Notes under the pieces: generated by a model
The model's database searches: none
Told to the model about the DNA's origin: nothing
Seen by the model: only the letters and a program-made list of their open reading frames with translations
Translations under genes and position numbers: made by a program
Part shown: piece by piece, positions 25,262 through 36,435 of the stretch
Position numbering within the stretch: the first letter of the stretch is position 1
How the letters are laid out: the number at the start of each line of letters is the position of its first letter
Assembly: GCA_019400425.1 (NCBI GenBank)
Contig: JAFREE010000046.1
Location: 62,001 to 126,000, forward strand
DNA: 64,000 nucleotides
Direction: 5' to 3'
DNA from: Hymenochaete sp. R1
Lineage: Eukaryota > Basidiomycota > Agaricomycetes > Hymenochaetales > Hymenochaetaceae

Positions 25262-26204
25262 TTTGTACGTTTTCAAATGAAGAGATACTGGAAAGAGTTT
25301 CCTCGGGAGAGATTGAAGGAATGGCTTATGTTGGAGATTGATACAAAGAGACCCGTCAAGAAGTGAAAAGCAGTTTCCTACCAGAGGAAAGAGTGCCGAG
25401 GTAAGGAGAGCCCGAAGGGAACGACTGTGTGATGCGCCGAAAGGCAGTGGGCAGAATGTATGATCCTCCGTCTCAGATGGATGAGATGAGCAGTCTTTAT
25501 ACCATCCCGTAGACAATTAAGTGGCTTCGGAAAGAGCATACCAACCATACCATCCGATCCGAGGGCAAGTAATAGATTACGGCCCCGAGACAGGGAACAA
25601 TAGAGTCCATTCCGGTTCCGATGCTTGCGTTCGTCCGCCTTGTTGATGAGCTTCGCCACGCCACGATTCAAACCTGATCTTCATTTCCCTCAGTAATGTT
25701 GTTCAACTAAAAGCGACATACCTTAGCGCACCTTAGGCATGATGGTCACAACATGATCATCTGCATTCTTCGACCTCGGCAAATGGTGATGGACCCGCAC
25801 TGTTGCAAAGTATTTGAATCTTTTCTTTTCTTTCTGCACGACTACCTAGCCTAGACGCGAGTCATTCATATGACAGTTGATTGTATCCGTTCATATTAAA
25901 AGAAAAGACATGCCAGTGGAAAGATAGAAAGGCACAGAACAAAGACGCCCGAAAATTACTGCAAGAGAACAAGATTAGTTCCCAGGCACGCGCCACGTGC
26001 GCATGGTGCGCCTCCGCGAAACAAAGCCAGTCTTTCTTTCGGCTGAAGAAGCCAAAGGATACCCTGAATTCTGTATTGTGTTTGTTTAGTTCGCCTTGTA
26101 TGAGTTTGTGTCACTCGTGCACTCGAACATAAACATAAATTATAAGTATATACTTCGCTTACATGTATGCTCGTTTACATCGATAGCCTTAGCGCGAGGA
26201 TGGC
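25262..26204. promoter_or_regulatory. LPMO promoter and intergenic region
   Basis: About 940 bp. A TATAAAG reads on the minus strand at 25495-25501, 234 bp upstream of the LPMO start. No coding sequence is supported in the rest. Confidence 0.45.
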
Positions 26205-29200
26205 TCATGAGTCTTGGCCTGTCGACACATTCCAGACCCTCTTCAATAATAACACAGCCTCATCTGATGAGCCCTCGAGCTTCTCGAAAGCGATTGTCCC
26301 CAGAGTTGTTGAATGCGCTCTCAGATACGGCGCATACTTTATCAAAGTGTGTTACAAAACGCATATTCTGAGAGATTTTTACAGACTCACCAATCGACAG
26401 AAGTTCCGGTACCAGCCCCACGTCTCCCAGACATTCCATTCAGAGCTGGACCAATTTACTCGATTGAACCACTGTGATTCTGACAAAATAGCACTTGTGC
26501 CCGAGAGACAAGTGAAGAACTCGTTAAGCGTTTTCGATAGTACGGAGCGCTGCTCGCTAGATAAGGTTGAGTATGCTTTCAAAGCGATCGTCAGAGCTGG
26601 TGAGTCTTCTGAAGGCGTCTGTTCCACAGGTGCTGCAATCAATTATGATAAGTTAGGATGCACTGACACCCTGGAACGAAGACAAACATACCCTCGGCAT
26701 CTACCTCCATGTTCCCTCCCGCAGTCTCTCTCGCCCTCTTGTCGTCTTGCTCCTTCCTCAGCGCAGCAACTTTCTTCCTCGCAACGACTACTCGCCCATT
26801 TGCTTTGTCCAACGCTCCCTCCACTAGTTCCCACCTGAACGTGTCAATTCTGACCACCTCAGGCTTCTCGCCTCCCTCGCCTTCTCCCTGTTCGTGCGGC
26901 GCGAACGCCCATGCGATGACATCCGTCGGATCGACGATCTGATATTGCATCAGCTTGTCAAACACGATTTTAACCATGAGCGCATCTCGTCGCCAGAAGT
27001 TCGAACAAGCTTTGAGGATATCACCCTTGGCTTCCGTGCTAGAAGCAAGGGTGCGGAGGACGGGAAGGTAGCGCTCGATGGCGTTGAGGAAATGGGAGAA
27101 GGAGCGTGCTCCGATGTGTAAGAGAGATTGGACGGTGATAATCCGAGTGATCGTGTCGATGTTCTCGCCGGGCTCAGCAGCTTCAGATATGCCGTTTCGG
27201 AGCGTCTCGAGATGCTCGTTGATGTCGTCTGCCTTTGCTCGTCCTCTCAGCAAGTTCACGAGTTGCTCAGCGGGGTCATGGAACGGATTCCCTGACTCGA
27301 ATATCAGCATCCAAATTCTCTTCATTGATAATGACACTTACGTGGGTCATCAAATTCGAACTCAGGACCAGGAGCCTGGTCTGGTAGGGCACCAGCTTCC
27401 GGATCTTGATATGGCTCTGGAAGTGTCTTTTGGATTCGGTCAAAATAAGCTAGTCGTATTTCAGTCTCGATCGCACGCCGCATGAAATTGCGCTTGGGAT
27501 GGCGAATAGTAAGGGCAAGATCAGGGATCCTAGCAAATTGTTAAGGTCGACCTTTATCAGAGTCTCCGAAAGATCAGCTTACCACTCTTTCCATACCCAT
27601 GAGAACCCGAAGTTGCTCATGTGCGTCGCGAACCATTCGGTAAACCTCCGGGCCGCCTCTACATCCAATCCATCGGCCAAGGAAGTATACAGCTTACGGA
27701 TCGATTTACCCAACGCCGGGCCCGTCGTCGAAGGCTGAAGTTTACAAAGTTCTGTTATCAAGCCAATATAATACAAAGATACATGTTTGGATTTCGGTAG
27801 GACCATCAATTTCCCGATAATATTCTATTAACTTGCCTTCAGTGCCTGGACACAAGTGCTTGATGTAGATTCTTACCTCCATGATGCAGCTCTCGAGCTG
27901 CCAAGCCGGCCCGTCAAATACACCATTCTCAGCTGGGACCCCGGGTCTGGCCTTGAAGGTGCCATGTGGAAGCCATTTGGGGAGTTCCAGGAGTAATCGT
28001 GCGCACTCTTTTCTGTTTATCTCGAAAATATCAATGACGTCGGAGATTAAAGAGTTGACGGTGTATCCTAGGGCGGAGGATGGGTTTGCGGTTATCTGAT
28101 AAAAAAAATTGAGTCTTAGAGCGGAACGAACGTATAAATGGTGCATAACTAACATCGTTGTCGAATAGTTGAATCCTGTATTCAGGCCATTCCTCATTTT
28201 TGGTCACAGTCGTACTCGCATCTGAGCTATTTCCGATATTTTCAATGTCGATGGCTTCTAAAGCCTCGGGTGGTACCAGAACGATGGGCAAATCAAAGAA
28301 GCCAGGAAATTCCTTCGCTTCCAAAGTGAGGTATGGCTCAAGGAAATTGCGAGAAGTCTCGCGGAATTCAGTTGCCTCGGAATCTTTCAGGACTGCAATA
28401 GCACAGTCAAGCACCTACAACATGCAATCTAGTAAGGAAAGAGGAGTAAATATGGCGTGAAGACAAGCAAACCTACTTCTGAGGCACTTTCAAAATCTTC
28501 TGCAGTCGAGTGCAATTGGACATAGGGCGCAGCAAGTAACTTGCCAGCGGACGAAGATTCAGCATAAGCTCGAATATTGTTCACAATTCCAGTCACTTCA
28601 GACGAGAAAGCGCCCTTCAATTCTGCTCCGGCCTAGGGAACGAAATCTGTTTCAATACCATCCAGAGTGAAGCATAAGCACGGACGCACCCTCATTAGTC
28701 CTTCAGCAGCAGACAGAGCAGCATTCTTGGCTCGATTATGGGACACTCCAAACTCTTCTAACACAGCTGTGAAGGACTGTAGAAGAGCCAGAAAAGATGA
28801 TGCAGAGATGATTTGTGCCGAAGTCAAGTGCGCAAAGAAGTGCACCTTCATGACCCCGACGTAAGGAATCAACGCCTCATAGTTACTTTAACAAACTATC
28901 TTTACTCACGCAAAGTCTAACCTCCCTCCAGGCAAGTTTATCCAAGAAAGACTGGAATCCCTTCCAGAAGTCCTCCAGTACCTGCACCCTCAAAAGTACC
29001 TCGGGTTGCTCCTCTCCTTCCCGCAGTTCATCGAGACTGCGGAGGAGAGCAGCGTAATGTGGTATTTTGTACGGTTGTTCGGTAACACTAAAGACGTATG
29101 AGCTGGAATCTTAGAGAAGCAAATAAACGCATAGGCACATACCCCGTCCGCATCCCTTCTGAAATGGCAGGTACGCAGGGCGTTTTTGCGTGGAGCGCCC

Positions 29201-29492
29201 GAATCTCTTCAGCCACTTTTGGTACTTCCTTGTCTGCATCCTACAGCGGCCATTCCGTTCAGCGATACATATTTGATGCGGCTATCGTCACTCACAACGT
29301 CTCCGAAGCGGATGATAACGTTCTTTAAACGCTGTTCAGGAGTCTCATAAGCCTCACGCCCAAGCCGGTCGTCTAAATCATCTGAAGGTTCGAGACAAAA
29401 CAAAACGTTCACGATAAATTCAGACTTTTCTTTCTATTATTGCTCTTACCTCTATACTGCCGGCGACCACCACCTCTCTGTCTGTAGCTCAT
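26205..29492 (-). CDS. CBC1: Nuclear cap-binding complex large subunit (CBP80)
   Basis: Subunit of the nuclear cap-binding complex, which with CBP20 binds the m7G cap and links it to splicing, export and decay. It has many exons. The first, 29450-29492, encodes MSYRQRGGGRRQYR; after a 68-nt intron the frame continues DDLDDRLGREAYETPEQRLKN. Typical MIF4G-like helical segments follow, including FFAHLTSAQII, the VKIVFDKLMQYQIVDPTDVI block, WAFAPHEQ and FRWELVEGALDKANGRVV. The last two exons carry SESQWFNRVNWSSSEW and a short tail ending STGQDS. The final intron uses an AAG acceptor at about 26347. The gene is divergent from mitochondrial IF-3 with 279 bp between starts. Confidence 0.88.
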
Positions 29493-29771
29493 ATCTGGAG
29501 CTGAAGTATGTCTTACGAATTTCTTTTGTTAGTGAAAGGGTGAGGAATACACCGTCTATGTTGTGGTCAGTGACCAAGCGCTCACCAGCGAAGTCGAAGT
29601 CCAACTTGGACGCGTCGCGCGAAAAACCGTGGAAACGATCTGCGCTTCTTCTGTTTCCCGAGAGCAACCTTGCCATCACCAGTGGTGGACACATTTCAAC
29701 CTCCATTTTGTGAGTTTGATTCACTTTTTTCTGAATTCGAAGCTTTGTCTTATCGATTTATTAGAGTAAAC
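29493..29771. promoter_or_regulatory. Divergent promoter, CBP80/IF-3
   Basis: 279 bp between divergent start codons, a likely shared control region. No clear TATA box was seen. Confidence 0.4.
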
Positions 29772-30458
29772 ATGCTGGCTGCCGTGCGAGCTGGCATGTT
29801 TAGTAACATGCATAATAGAGTTCCACGCTTGGCCTTAATTTCTGCTCTACCTCACAATCGCCGGCCATTCTCGTCCACGCCATCTCTTCTGAAGTATGCC
29901 AAAAGCACTCGGAAACTCCGGAATGCCGAGATCCAAGACTCAATAGTCCAACTTGTCGACTCCGAGGACGGTCTACGCGCCCCGGAACCCTTACAATCCA
30001 TCATCGACCGGACGGATTTAAAAACGCACTTTGTCGAACTCGTCCAGTCCTCCCCGCCCCTCGTCAAAATCGTCTCCAAAGCCGACGCGCTCGCAGCCCG
30101 CAAGGCGCAAAAGTCAAAAATGCGCTCCGTGCGGATGGAACACAAGGAGATCCAGATGACGTGGAATGTCGGCGAGATGGACGCGCAGCATAAGCTGAAG
30201 AAGGCGCGACAGGAGTTGTTGGATGGGAATTTGGTGGATGTTGCGATTGCGCCGAAGGCGAAGAAGGCGTTACCGGTAATGGGCGATATGATAAAAAGGA
30301 TGCACTTTATTGTAGACTCGTTGATAGACGTCGCGTCGGAGAGGCAGGCGAGGAAGTTGTTGAGGGGGGTAGGGGTTGTGTTCCTTCGGCCTGATCGAGA
30401 CAAACAGCAGAAAATCCAACAAGAACAGGAACAGCAGGAACAGGATACGACTCGGTAA
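29772..30458 (+). CDS. Mitochondrial translation initiation factor IF-3
   Basis: A single-exon, 228-residue protein. The N-terminus is basic with Ser/Thr (RVPRLALISALPHNRRPFSS), a probable mitochondrial presequence. The IF-3 C-terminal domain is seen in KEIQMTWNVGEMDAQHKLKK and the following VVFLRP end. Fungal mitochondrial IF-3 (AIM23-type) promotes initiation on the mitoribosome. A frame open from 29670 exists, but the ATG at 29772 gives the better targeting sequence. The Gln/Glu-rich tail is low complexity. Confidence 0.82.
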   Translation: MLAAVRAGMFSNMHNRVPRLALISALPHNRRPFSSTPSLLKYAKSTRKLRNAEIQDSIVQLVDSEDGLRAPEPLQSIIDRTDLKTHFVELVQSSPPLVKIVSKADALAARKAQKSKMRSVRMEHKEIQMTWNVGEMDAQHKLKKARQELLDGNLVDVAIAPKAKKALPVMGDMIKRMHFIVDSLIDVASERQARKLLRGVGVVFLRPDRDKQQKIQQEQEQQEQDTTR

Positions 30459-30638
30459 CAGATTCTAGGTCGAGGTCATCGATAATTATTCTTGCATCTA
30501 CTCGATGTCTCGCATTCGTTTCTGCTCTATTCTACTTAATAATCAAACTCGACCACTGACACGCATCTTTTAATCCGGTTTCTGCAGTAGCATAACAGAT
30601 GAAAGATGTCGTTATGGTACAATGCAATAAACATAGCT
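30459..30638. other. Short convergent spacer
   Basis: 180 bp between two stop codons; it should contain both polyadenylation regions. Confidence 0.5.
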
Positions 30639-33620
30639 CTAAATAGTTATCATCTTCGTCCTCGATTTAACCCTCCTCGACACCGGAAGACCCTTCGTCT
30701 TCGACGTAGGCAAGTAAAAAGTTCGCCTCCGAGCCGCATGTCGTTTGTATGGTGACCTGTGTATTTGAAGCTTCGACCCGTCGCTCGGAGAAGGAATGAA
30801 TGCACCCATAAGCATATGTTCGTAGCCTTCAGGAACTCGGAAACCTGCACGATGCATTTCACGCACGACCGAAACGAGGATGGGGTCCGGTGTATCGTCA
30901 AAACTTGCGGACCCTAGCTCGAACAATCGATTCGTCCGTCTCCGTTGTAGTCGCCGGCATTGACTTGGGCTTAGGCGCTTGTCGTTACCATCCGTCGATG
31001 TTGCACCAGACTTCGGCAATGGGGATCCAAGAAGCTTCAGAGCGGCATTGAAGTACCGCTCGTCCGGTACAGGAGGTTTCAGCTTCTCAACAATGCGCCC
31101 CATCTTCTGCAACACCGAACGCGCCTCGCGTACTTGCCGCTGCGCCCTCCGTGACGCACGCAGGACATAGACACCCATCTCCCTACTGACGTCGAACGCA
31201 CTCAAGCTCTGCCCTGCTTTCCTCCGCCTATCGAGAATATGCAAAGCCCATCCTTTGACCTCCCTATCCAACCTTCCTGTCCGTATGCGATTGAAGCTCT
31301 TCCGCATTTCCTGAGAGTAGCACTGGAGCATGATGGTGTATGCTGCAATAGGGAACACCCAGGGGCCCTTCGAGTCTTCGCTGAGCAACGCTACCATCTC
31401 AGGATCCCAGCTTGTATACTCGGCGATTTTACCTAGACGCCAAACACGTTCCGCGAGACCTGTTCGTCCATCTTTGACGAGACCGTTCAGGATGCAGACA
31501 AGGAACTCCGGCCCTAAGCCTATTGCACGACGGACCGCGATGTCCTTTCTGAAAGGATACTTTTGAGACCCGAGTGCGTTGCCCTCTAGACTGACTTCGG
31601 GATAGTCAACAGACTTGAGTTCGGGAATTAACGTGAAGATAATATTGGCTGCGACGCCTGGGTAGCCGGTAGCAGTCTTGTATTTGACGTAATTAAGGAG
31701 AGTCGTGAGGTTGGCCCGTAACATGGTGTCCGAGGATGAGGCATCGAGGTAGGAATGGTCAAAGCTTTCGCCGAAGATTGATCGGATAAAACTGTCGGAC
31801 TCGGCTTGTTCTGAACGAAGACAGCTTACCACAGCCGAGGGGGCTTCATCTGTGGTTCTTGAAACGTCCCTGTCCGTGGATCTGGAATGCCCTGATGCGA
31901 CAACAGTCTGTTCCGCGTCTGTATGACATTTACCAGATTCGGTGTCAATCAAGATAGGATGCTCCTGGTTCTCCTGTCTGGAGCGCAGAACTTCGATGAC
32001 TTTGTCCGCCATGTCGTTTCGTCGAAGCAGAGTCGCTCCTCGTAGAAGTTCATTATATGATTCAATATTAAGAGCGGGCTTGTTTACCTTGCCTTTGCTT
32101 CGCATAGTCCGAACGATGTCTTCCGCTTGTCTTGGACTCAGCTTGCGACGTAACGAATAACTCAGGAGAGCATTGTAGATGTTCGCATCAAGGCCTCGCA
32201 TCTTCACTTCATCTTTTGAATTCCGGCGCGTAGCTTTTTTAACGAAGTCGTCCAAGATTTCATCGAAGTATTCGCGAGCATCTCGTCTCTCCCATGTACC
32301 TAGTCCTTCTCGACTGAGGGCCCAGACATTAGTAGACGGAGCGGATGGAAAAGTGACCAGTGTCCCGACGAGGGCTGCCATACAATCCTGCGTTATCAGA
32401 CCATCATCAAGCATGCCCGCAAGAACAGCCAAAGCCTGGGCTGCTTCTTGAAACGACGGTTGAATAGCGTTTGGTGGTTGTGGCACTTCGTTCTGTATAG
32501 CAGGTTTCAGAACAGAAAAAATCTGCTTTATCGTCCATTTCTTGCTTGCCAAGTCGGGCGAGTCAGAAATCTGCGCCCTATAGGACACCTGGTACGGGAC
32601 GATACGATCGATCAACTCCACTTTACCCTTTTCGGTCTCGACGATTGTCTGCGCGTCGGCTTGGGCCTGTGCTTTTGATAAAGCCGCCCGTGCTTGCCAT
32701 TGCTTCACCAGAAACGCGAACAGGAAGCAAACGACCAGGATTTCTCCCTGGAGGAGGCACGCGTCAACCAACTGCTGAAACATCTGTCTTGCACGTTGGT
32801 TTTTGTATTGCTTCGCAGCAAAGAATAGCTGCAGTGCGACGCGAGTGCCTTGAGTTTCCACGTTCCGTACGCTTGAACGAAACGATAAAGGCGATCTAAG
32901 AAAATCCTTGACGAAGTTTGCCCGCGCTAGCTGTATCTGAGCCTTCGAACTCTTGTCCTTCATCGAAGTCGGCACTGTTTTACACAATGCTTCGTTCAGA
33001 TACGCGAGCGTCCGGTCGTGCAGTCTCGGTTTTGGCCTCGAGTAGAGCAGTTCTCGTGCAACTTGCCCCGCTTCAACTGTAAGTCCCTGCCTCAAAAATT
33101 CGTGCAAAAGCGCGTGGATCGCGAGACGTGGTGAAATCGCTTGGCCAAAGTCAATTGCGACGTTGGGGATAGGATGGTTGACACGTCCACCAAAAGCTCC
33201 GTAGTGCATGACGGACACTTGAAGGGACCGGATGATGAGGAAGGCTTCATTCGGATTTGAGTTCCTGACGGCTATTCGAACAGCTTGCGCTGATGCTCTG
33301 GATAACTGTGATGCGGAGTCCCGCTGCACATATGGCTGTGATATTTGCGGGCGAGTGAGAGTGGGAGGTTGAGAGAGCTCGGTGACAGGCAAAGGAGAAG
33401 GGGGTATAGAGGTGTCTCTGATAGCAGTTTTCACGAATGCCTGCGCTAACGATGCATAACCTGCTTTAATATTGGTATTCTCCGAGTACCCCCATTGCGA
33501 AAAAGTTCGCTGTGCTAGAATTTGGTTGGAAGGGCCTTGCCAAATCTTCGCCGCGGGTCGCGCCAGGCTCAATAGGGATTTATGTAGGACATTAGCCGTT
33601 GATGTCCAAGTGCATTGCAT
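30639..33620 (-). CDS. Large mitochondrial PPR-like protein, 993 residues
   Basis: One uninterrupted frame of 993 codons, unusual beside the intron-rich neighbours. The N-terminus is basic and hydroxylated without acids (MQCTWTSTANVLHKSLLSLA), then RTFSQWGY, fitting a mitochondrial presequence. The body is mostly alpha-helical with repeated stretches such as ESYNELLRGATLLRRNDMAD and AYTIMLQCYSQEMRKS, as expected for pentatricopeptide-like RNA-binding proteins. The C-terminus is very basic. I infer a role in mitochondrial RNA processing or translation; the repeats are degenerate and no specific yeast homologue was recognised. Confidence 0.8.
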   Translation of the reverse strand: MQCTWTSTANVLHKSLLSLARPAAKIWQGPSNQILAQRTFSQWGYSENTNIKAGYASLAQAFVKTAIRDTSIPPSPLPVTELSQPPTLTRPQISQPYVQRDSASQLSRASAQAVRIAVRNSNPNEAFLIIRSLQVSVMHYGAFGGRVNHPIPNVAIDFGQAISPRLAIHALLHEFLRQGLTVEAGQVARELLYSRPKPRLHDRTLAYLNEALCKTVPTSMKDKSSKAQIQLARANFVKDFLRSPLSFRSSVRNVETQGTRVALQLFFAAKQYKNQRARQMFQQLVDACLLQGEILVVCFLFAFLVKQWQARAALSKAQAQADAQTIVETEKGKVELIDRIVPYQVSYRAQISDSPDLASKKWTIKQIFSVLKPAIQNEVPQPPNAIQPSFQEAAQALAVLAGMLDDGLITQDCMAALVGTLVTFPSAPSTNVWALSREGLGTWERRDAREYFDEILDDFVKKATRRNSKDEVKMRGLDANIYNALLSYSLRRKLSPRQAEDIVRTMRSKGKVNKPALNIESYNELLRGATLLRRNDMADKVIEVLRSRQENQEHPILIDTESGKCHTDAEQTVVASGHSRSTDRDVSRTTDEAPSAVVSCLRSEQAESDSFIRSIFGESFDHSYLDASSSDTMLRANLTTLLNYVKYKTATGYPGVAANIIFTLIPELKSVDYPEVSLEGNALGSQKYPFRKDIAVRRAIGLGPEFLVCILNGLVKDGRTGLAERVWRLGKIAEYTSWDPEMVALLSEDSKGPWVFPIAAYTIMLQCYSQEMRKSFNRIRTGRLDREVKGWALHILDRRRKAGQSLSAFDVSREMGVYVLRASRRAQRQVREARSVLQKMGRIVEKLKPPVPDERYFNAALKLLGSPLPKSGATSTDGNDKRLSPSQCRRLQRRRTNRLFELGSASFDDTPDPILVSVVREMHRAGFRVPEGYEHMLMGAFIPSPSDGSKLQIHRSPYKRHAARRRTFYLPTSKTKGLPVSRRVKSRTKMITI

Positions 33621-34311
33621 CGATCTGGCATAGCACTAAGAGCACAAGTCAGTAAATTTATGACAAGAGAAGACGTATATAGCACATACCCAGAAAGTGC
33701 AATGTCTTCAGTATTCCGGGATGGTTGTCCTTGGTCTAGTTGGTGTTGAATCTTGAAGTTGAGGACGGGCGAGGCGAGCACAAAAACGTCGATCGGTCTT
33801 CCTTCGGAAAAACGCGGATTGACCGAGTCCGAAGAAAGGAGACCCAACTCGTCAATAATTTTGCTTTCTCCCTTCATCCACCAGATCACAACATCCGGAG
33901 GTTCATACCTCATCATGACATGCCAGTGATAGGTGGTGCACTTTCCATTATGTGAGTAGACTGACTCTCACTTCCTTTTCTTCATGATGATCGCATAAAA
34001 AAATGGAAGCGAGGGGAAGGAACATCTTCCAGTCTGGCGTGCGCCCTGCAGCCAGATTCGTTTTGAAGAAGGCTGCATTGGGTGTACTCGGGCGTTCTTC
34101 GCAATGCCCCACTTGTTTTGTCCATAGTTACTCTGATCTGTCTATCTTAAATCTTTCACTCGATATCTCTACCACTACTGATGAATATTATTCCTAGGTC
34201 CAGTACTAGTGTGTAGACGTACAAAAATTGACTTCTAGATATTAATGACGACATAATGAATATGGTTTGAGGAAAAACCAATGCGATGTCTAAAGGCTTT
34301 AAGAATGCCCG
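33621..34311. other. Intergenic region with a minus-strand ORF upstream of the PPR-like gene
   Basis: The minus-strand frame 33569-33916 (PPDVVIWWMKGESKIIDE and on) overlaps the PPR-like start in another frame and has a good intron signal (gtatgt to ctcttag, about 33638-33692). It may be a leader exon with an upstream ORF. No gene is claimed. Confidence 0.3.
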
Positions 34312-35674
34312 CTATAACTTCTCGTCCTCTCGTCTTCTGGCTGCAGTCTTGAACAACCAAGCAAGGTTTTCATAGACAACGAAGGTGACACATGTACCAG
34401 GAAGCACACGAACGAGGTTTGTGCCCAGGCCCCTGTAGAATCCCCTCAACCCTTCTTCCCGCCAAGTGCGAGCAACGCACGAGGAAATATTGGGATAAAG
34501 GCGCGATGTGGCGTTGTTCTGTATTCTAGACCTGACAACCTGGTATGGGTACGTCGACGCCAGAGCCAAGAGCTTGGATGCTCCCGAAATGACGGTGTAT
34601 GTTGTATTGGACTACGCAAACGACTTCATCTCTGCATCATACAATATGAAAAGCATATGAATAGGGGACACACCAGTTTCTCTGCATCTACAGTCCACTC
34701 CTGACCGGCCCTTTCGAACCTCCGTCGTTTCTGTTGAGTACAGAGCCACTTGAGTTGCTCGTAGCCCATGAACTGAATGGCCCCATTGCTAACTCCGACA
34801 AGTGCCAGACTCGTCCCCTTGTACAGACCACGTAAACCCTCGGCGCGATATACCGACGATAGACCATCTATGAAGTCCATTAGCGACCCCTACATAGTCG
34901 TAATTAACATTTGCATGAAACTCACTCCATAAATTCCGATAAGCAAGCTCGCTTCCGGGCGTTGTCGTAAACATCCTGACCTTGACCACCCAGATAGGGT
35001 TCGTCATGATAGCGGTCACGGCGCCTAGTCGACTGATTAGTATGCGCGCTTTCCACGAATGAGAGAGGGTGCGAACTTGCTTCGGCAGCGTAAAGAAGAG
35101 TCGTAGCGGAGGAAAACTTGTACGCGGGATCTCCAGTCGGCGACATACGCTTCTTGAGCATGTTGTAGCTGCGAGTCATAAGTCCAAGTCCAAGATGAAA
35201 GTATCAAAGATACGCACAAGAGAAAATATAGCCCCCAACTGCTGGCGTTGCCTGCAATATTAGCACCCACTCCTCTGTACAGACCACGGATGCCATGAGA
35301 CGTATAGATGCCTCGAAGTGATTGATAGATGGCCTTGCCGATTCCACCTTGCGGCTTGTCCGTTGACACTTGGAACTTCACCTTGAGGAGGTCCAAAGGG
35401 TGCATGCAGAGCACGGCGACCGTGCCTGCCCCGATGCCTGCAGCTGCATGGTCCTTCAAAGCCGGAATTAAGCCAAGTTATTTTATTTCGCGGAAAATAA
35501 TAAGCGGGACACATACGAGAGCTGCTGTCGGGAAGAAGCTTGGTGCTGGCTTTGAGGTTGTGCCAGCGGCTGACGATAACATACCAAGTCAAGTCCGTTC
35601 AGCTCTGCTAGTTCTTCTCCGAGTTGTTGAGAAAAGTCGGTGAAGTCATCACTTAGGCGTAAAAACTCGGTCAC
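34312..35674 (-). CDS. Mitochondrial FAD/folate carrier (SLC25A32/FLX1 type)
   Basis: Mitochondrial carrier of 336 residues in six exons: 35585-35674, 35218-35453, 35077-35168, 34926-35024, 34674-34867, 34312-34611. The three repeat signatures are seen as MHPLDLLKVKFQ, MTNPIWVVKVRM and STYPYQVVRSRIQ, each near a membrane helix pair. The second signature has Trp in place of the acidic residue, characteristic of the FAD/folate/pyrimidine nucleotide branch. FLX1 moves FAD across the inner membrane. The first intron is long for this window (131 nt) and ends in AAG. The N-terminal 30 residues before DHAAAGIGAG are acidic and do not look like a presequence, normal for carriers. Confidence 0.88.
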
Positions 35675-36435
35675 ATGACAGGGAAGTATTCTTGTGTAAT
35701 GAGTCTAGTGTAATCAAATGCGCGCGTGTCTTGTCCAGCGATCGTCGCGGGTCTCCTTTTCTCTCTTCCTCTTTTTCTCGTTCAGAAAACAGCAGGTGGA
35801 TTCAACGGGTTCTCAGGCCATAAATTTAGCCACACGCGCATATCCTGGTGTGTAAGGAAATAGACCCGTGAAGGCAGTTTACTTCCCTGCTCCAAGTCGT
35901 GTTATACTAATAGGTCGGTGAGATTCCGTTTTATTTATTTATTCAAATACGTATAACAAAAGGCTTGTCCAGTAGCGCTTTTATACAGATACAGAGTGCT
36001 TATCGATCCCTTCTTCCCATCTGATAGATATCTCGGATTTAAGATAGAGATCGGAGTCAGCTGAGGTACTCCTTTGGCCTTACTCACTCAGCAGAGCAGA
36101 GCAGAGCTCGTCGCGAGTCCAAGTTCAGTCCAGGTCGAACCCCCAATCACCATAGACCGCGCTCAATCGAGGGCTCGGTCCTTCACCTCACCACCTCCTT
36201 CCGCTCTCGGTGATTGGTCTGCTCTCATTTGATACTCCATCTCATGTTCTCGGCCCACCACACACGCGCACGCGCACTCCTCCTCAGGCCGCGTTCACTG
36301 CATCCGAGGGGTTGTTCCCCAGTTCTGGCGCATATTTATACCCTCCCATGCTTGCCCCTTCGCTCGCAATCGCAATCCCTCCCCCTCCGTTTGTCCTCAA
36401 CTTTGTCTGGGAACCGTCTTTCTTCCCAATTCGAA
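35675..36435. promoter_or_regulatory. Divergent promoter, carrier/prolyl oligopeptidase
   Basis: 761 bp between divergent starts. TATTTATA at 36333-36340 lies about 96 bp upstream of the POP start and is a plausible TATA box. CT-rich stretches precede it. Confidence 0.45.
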
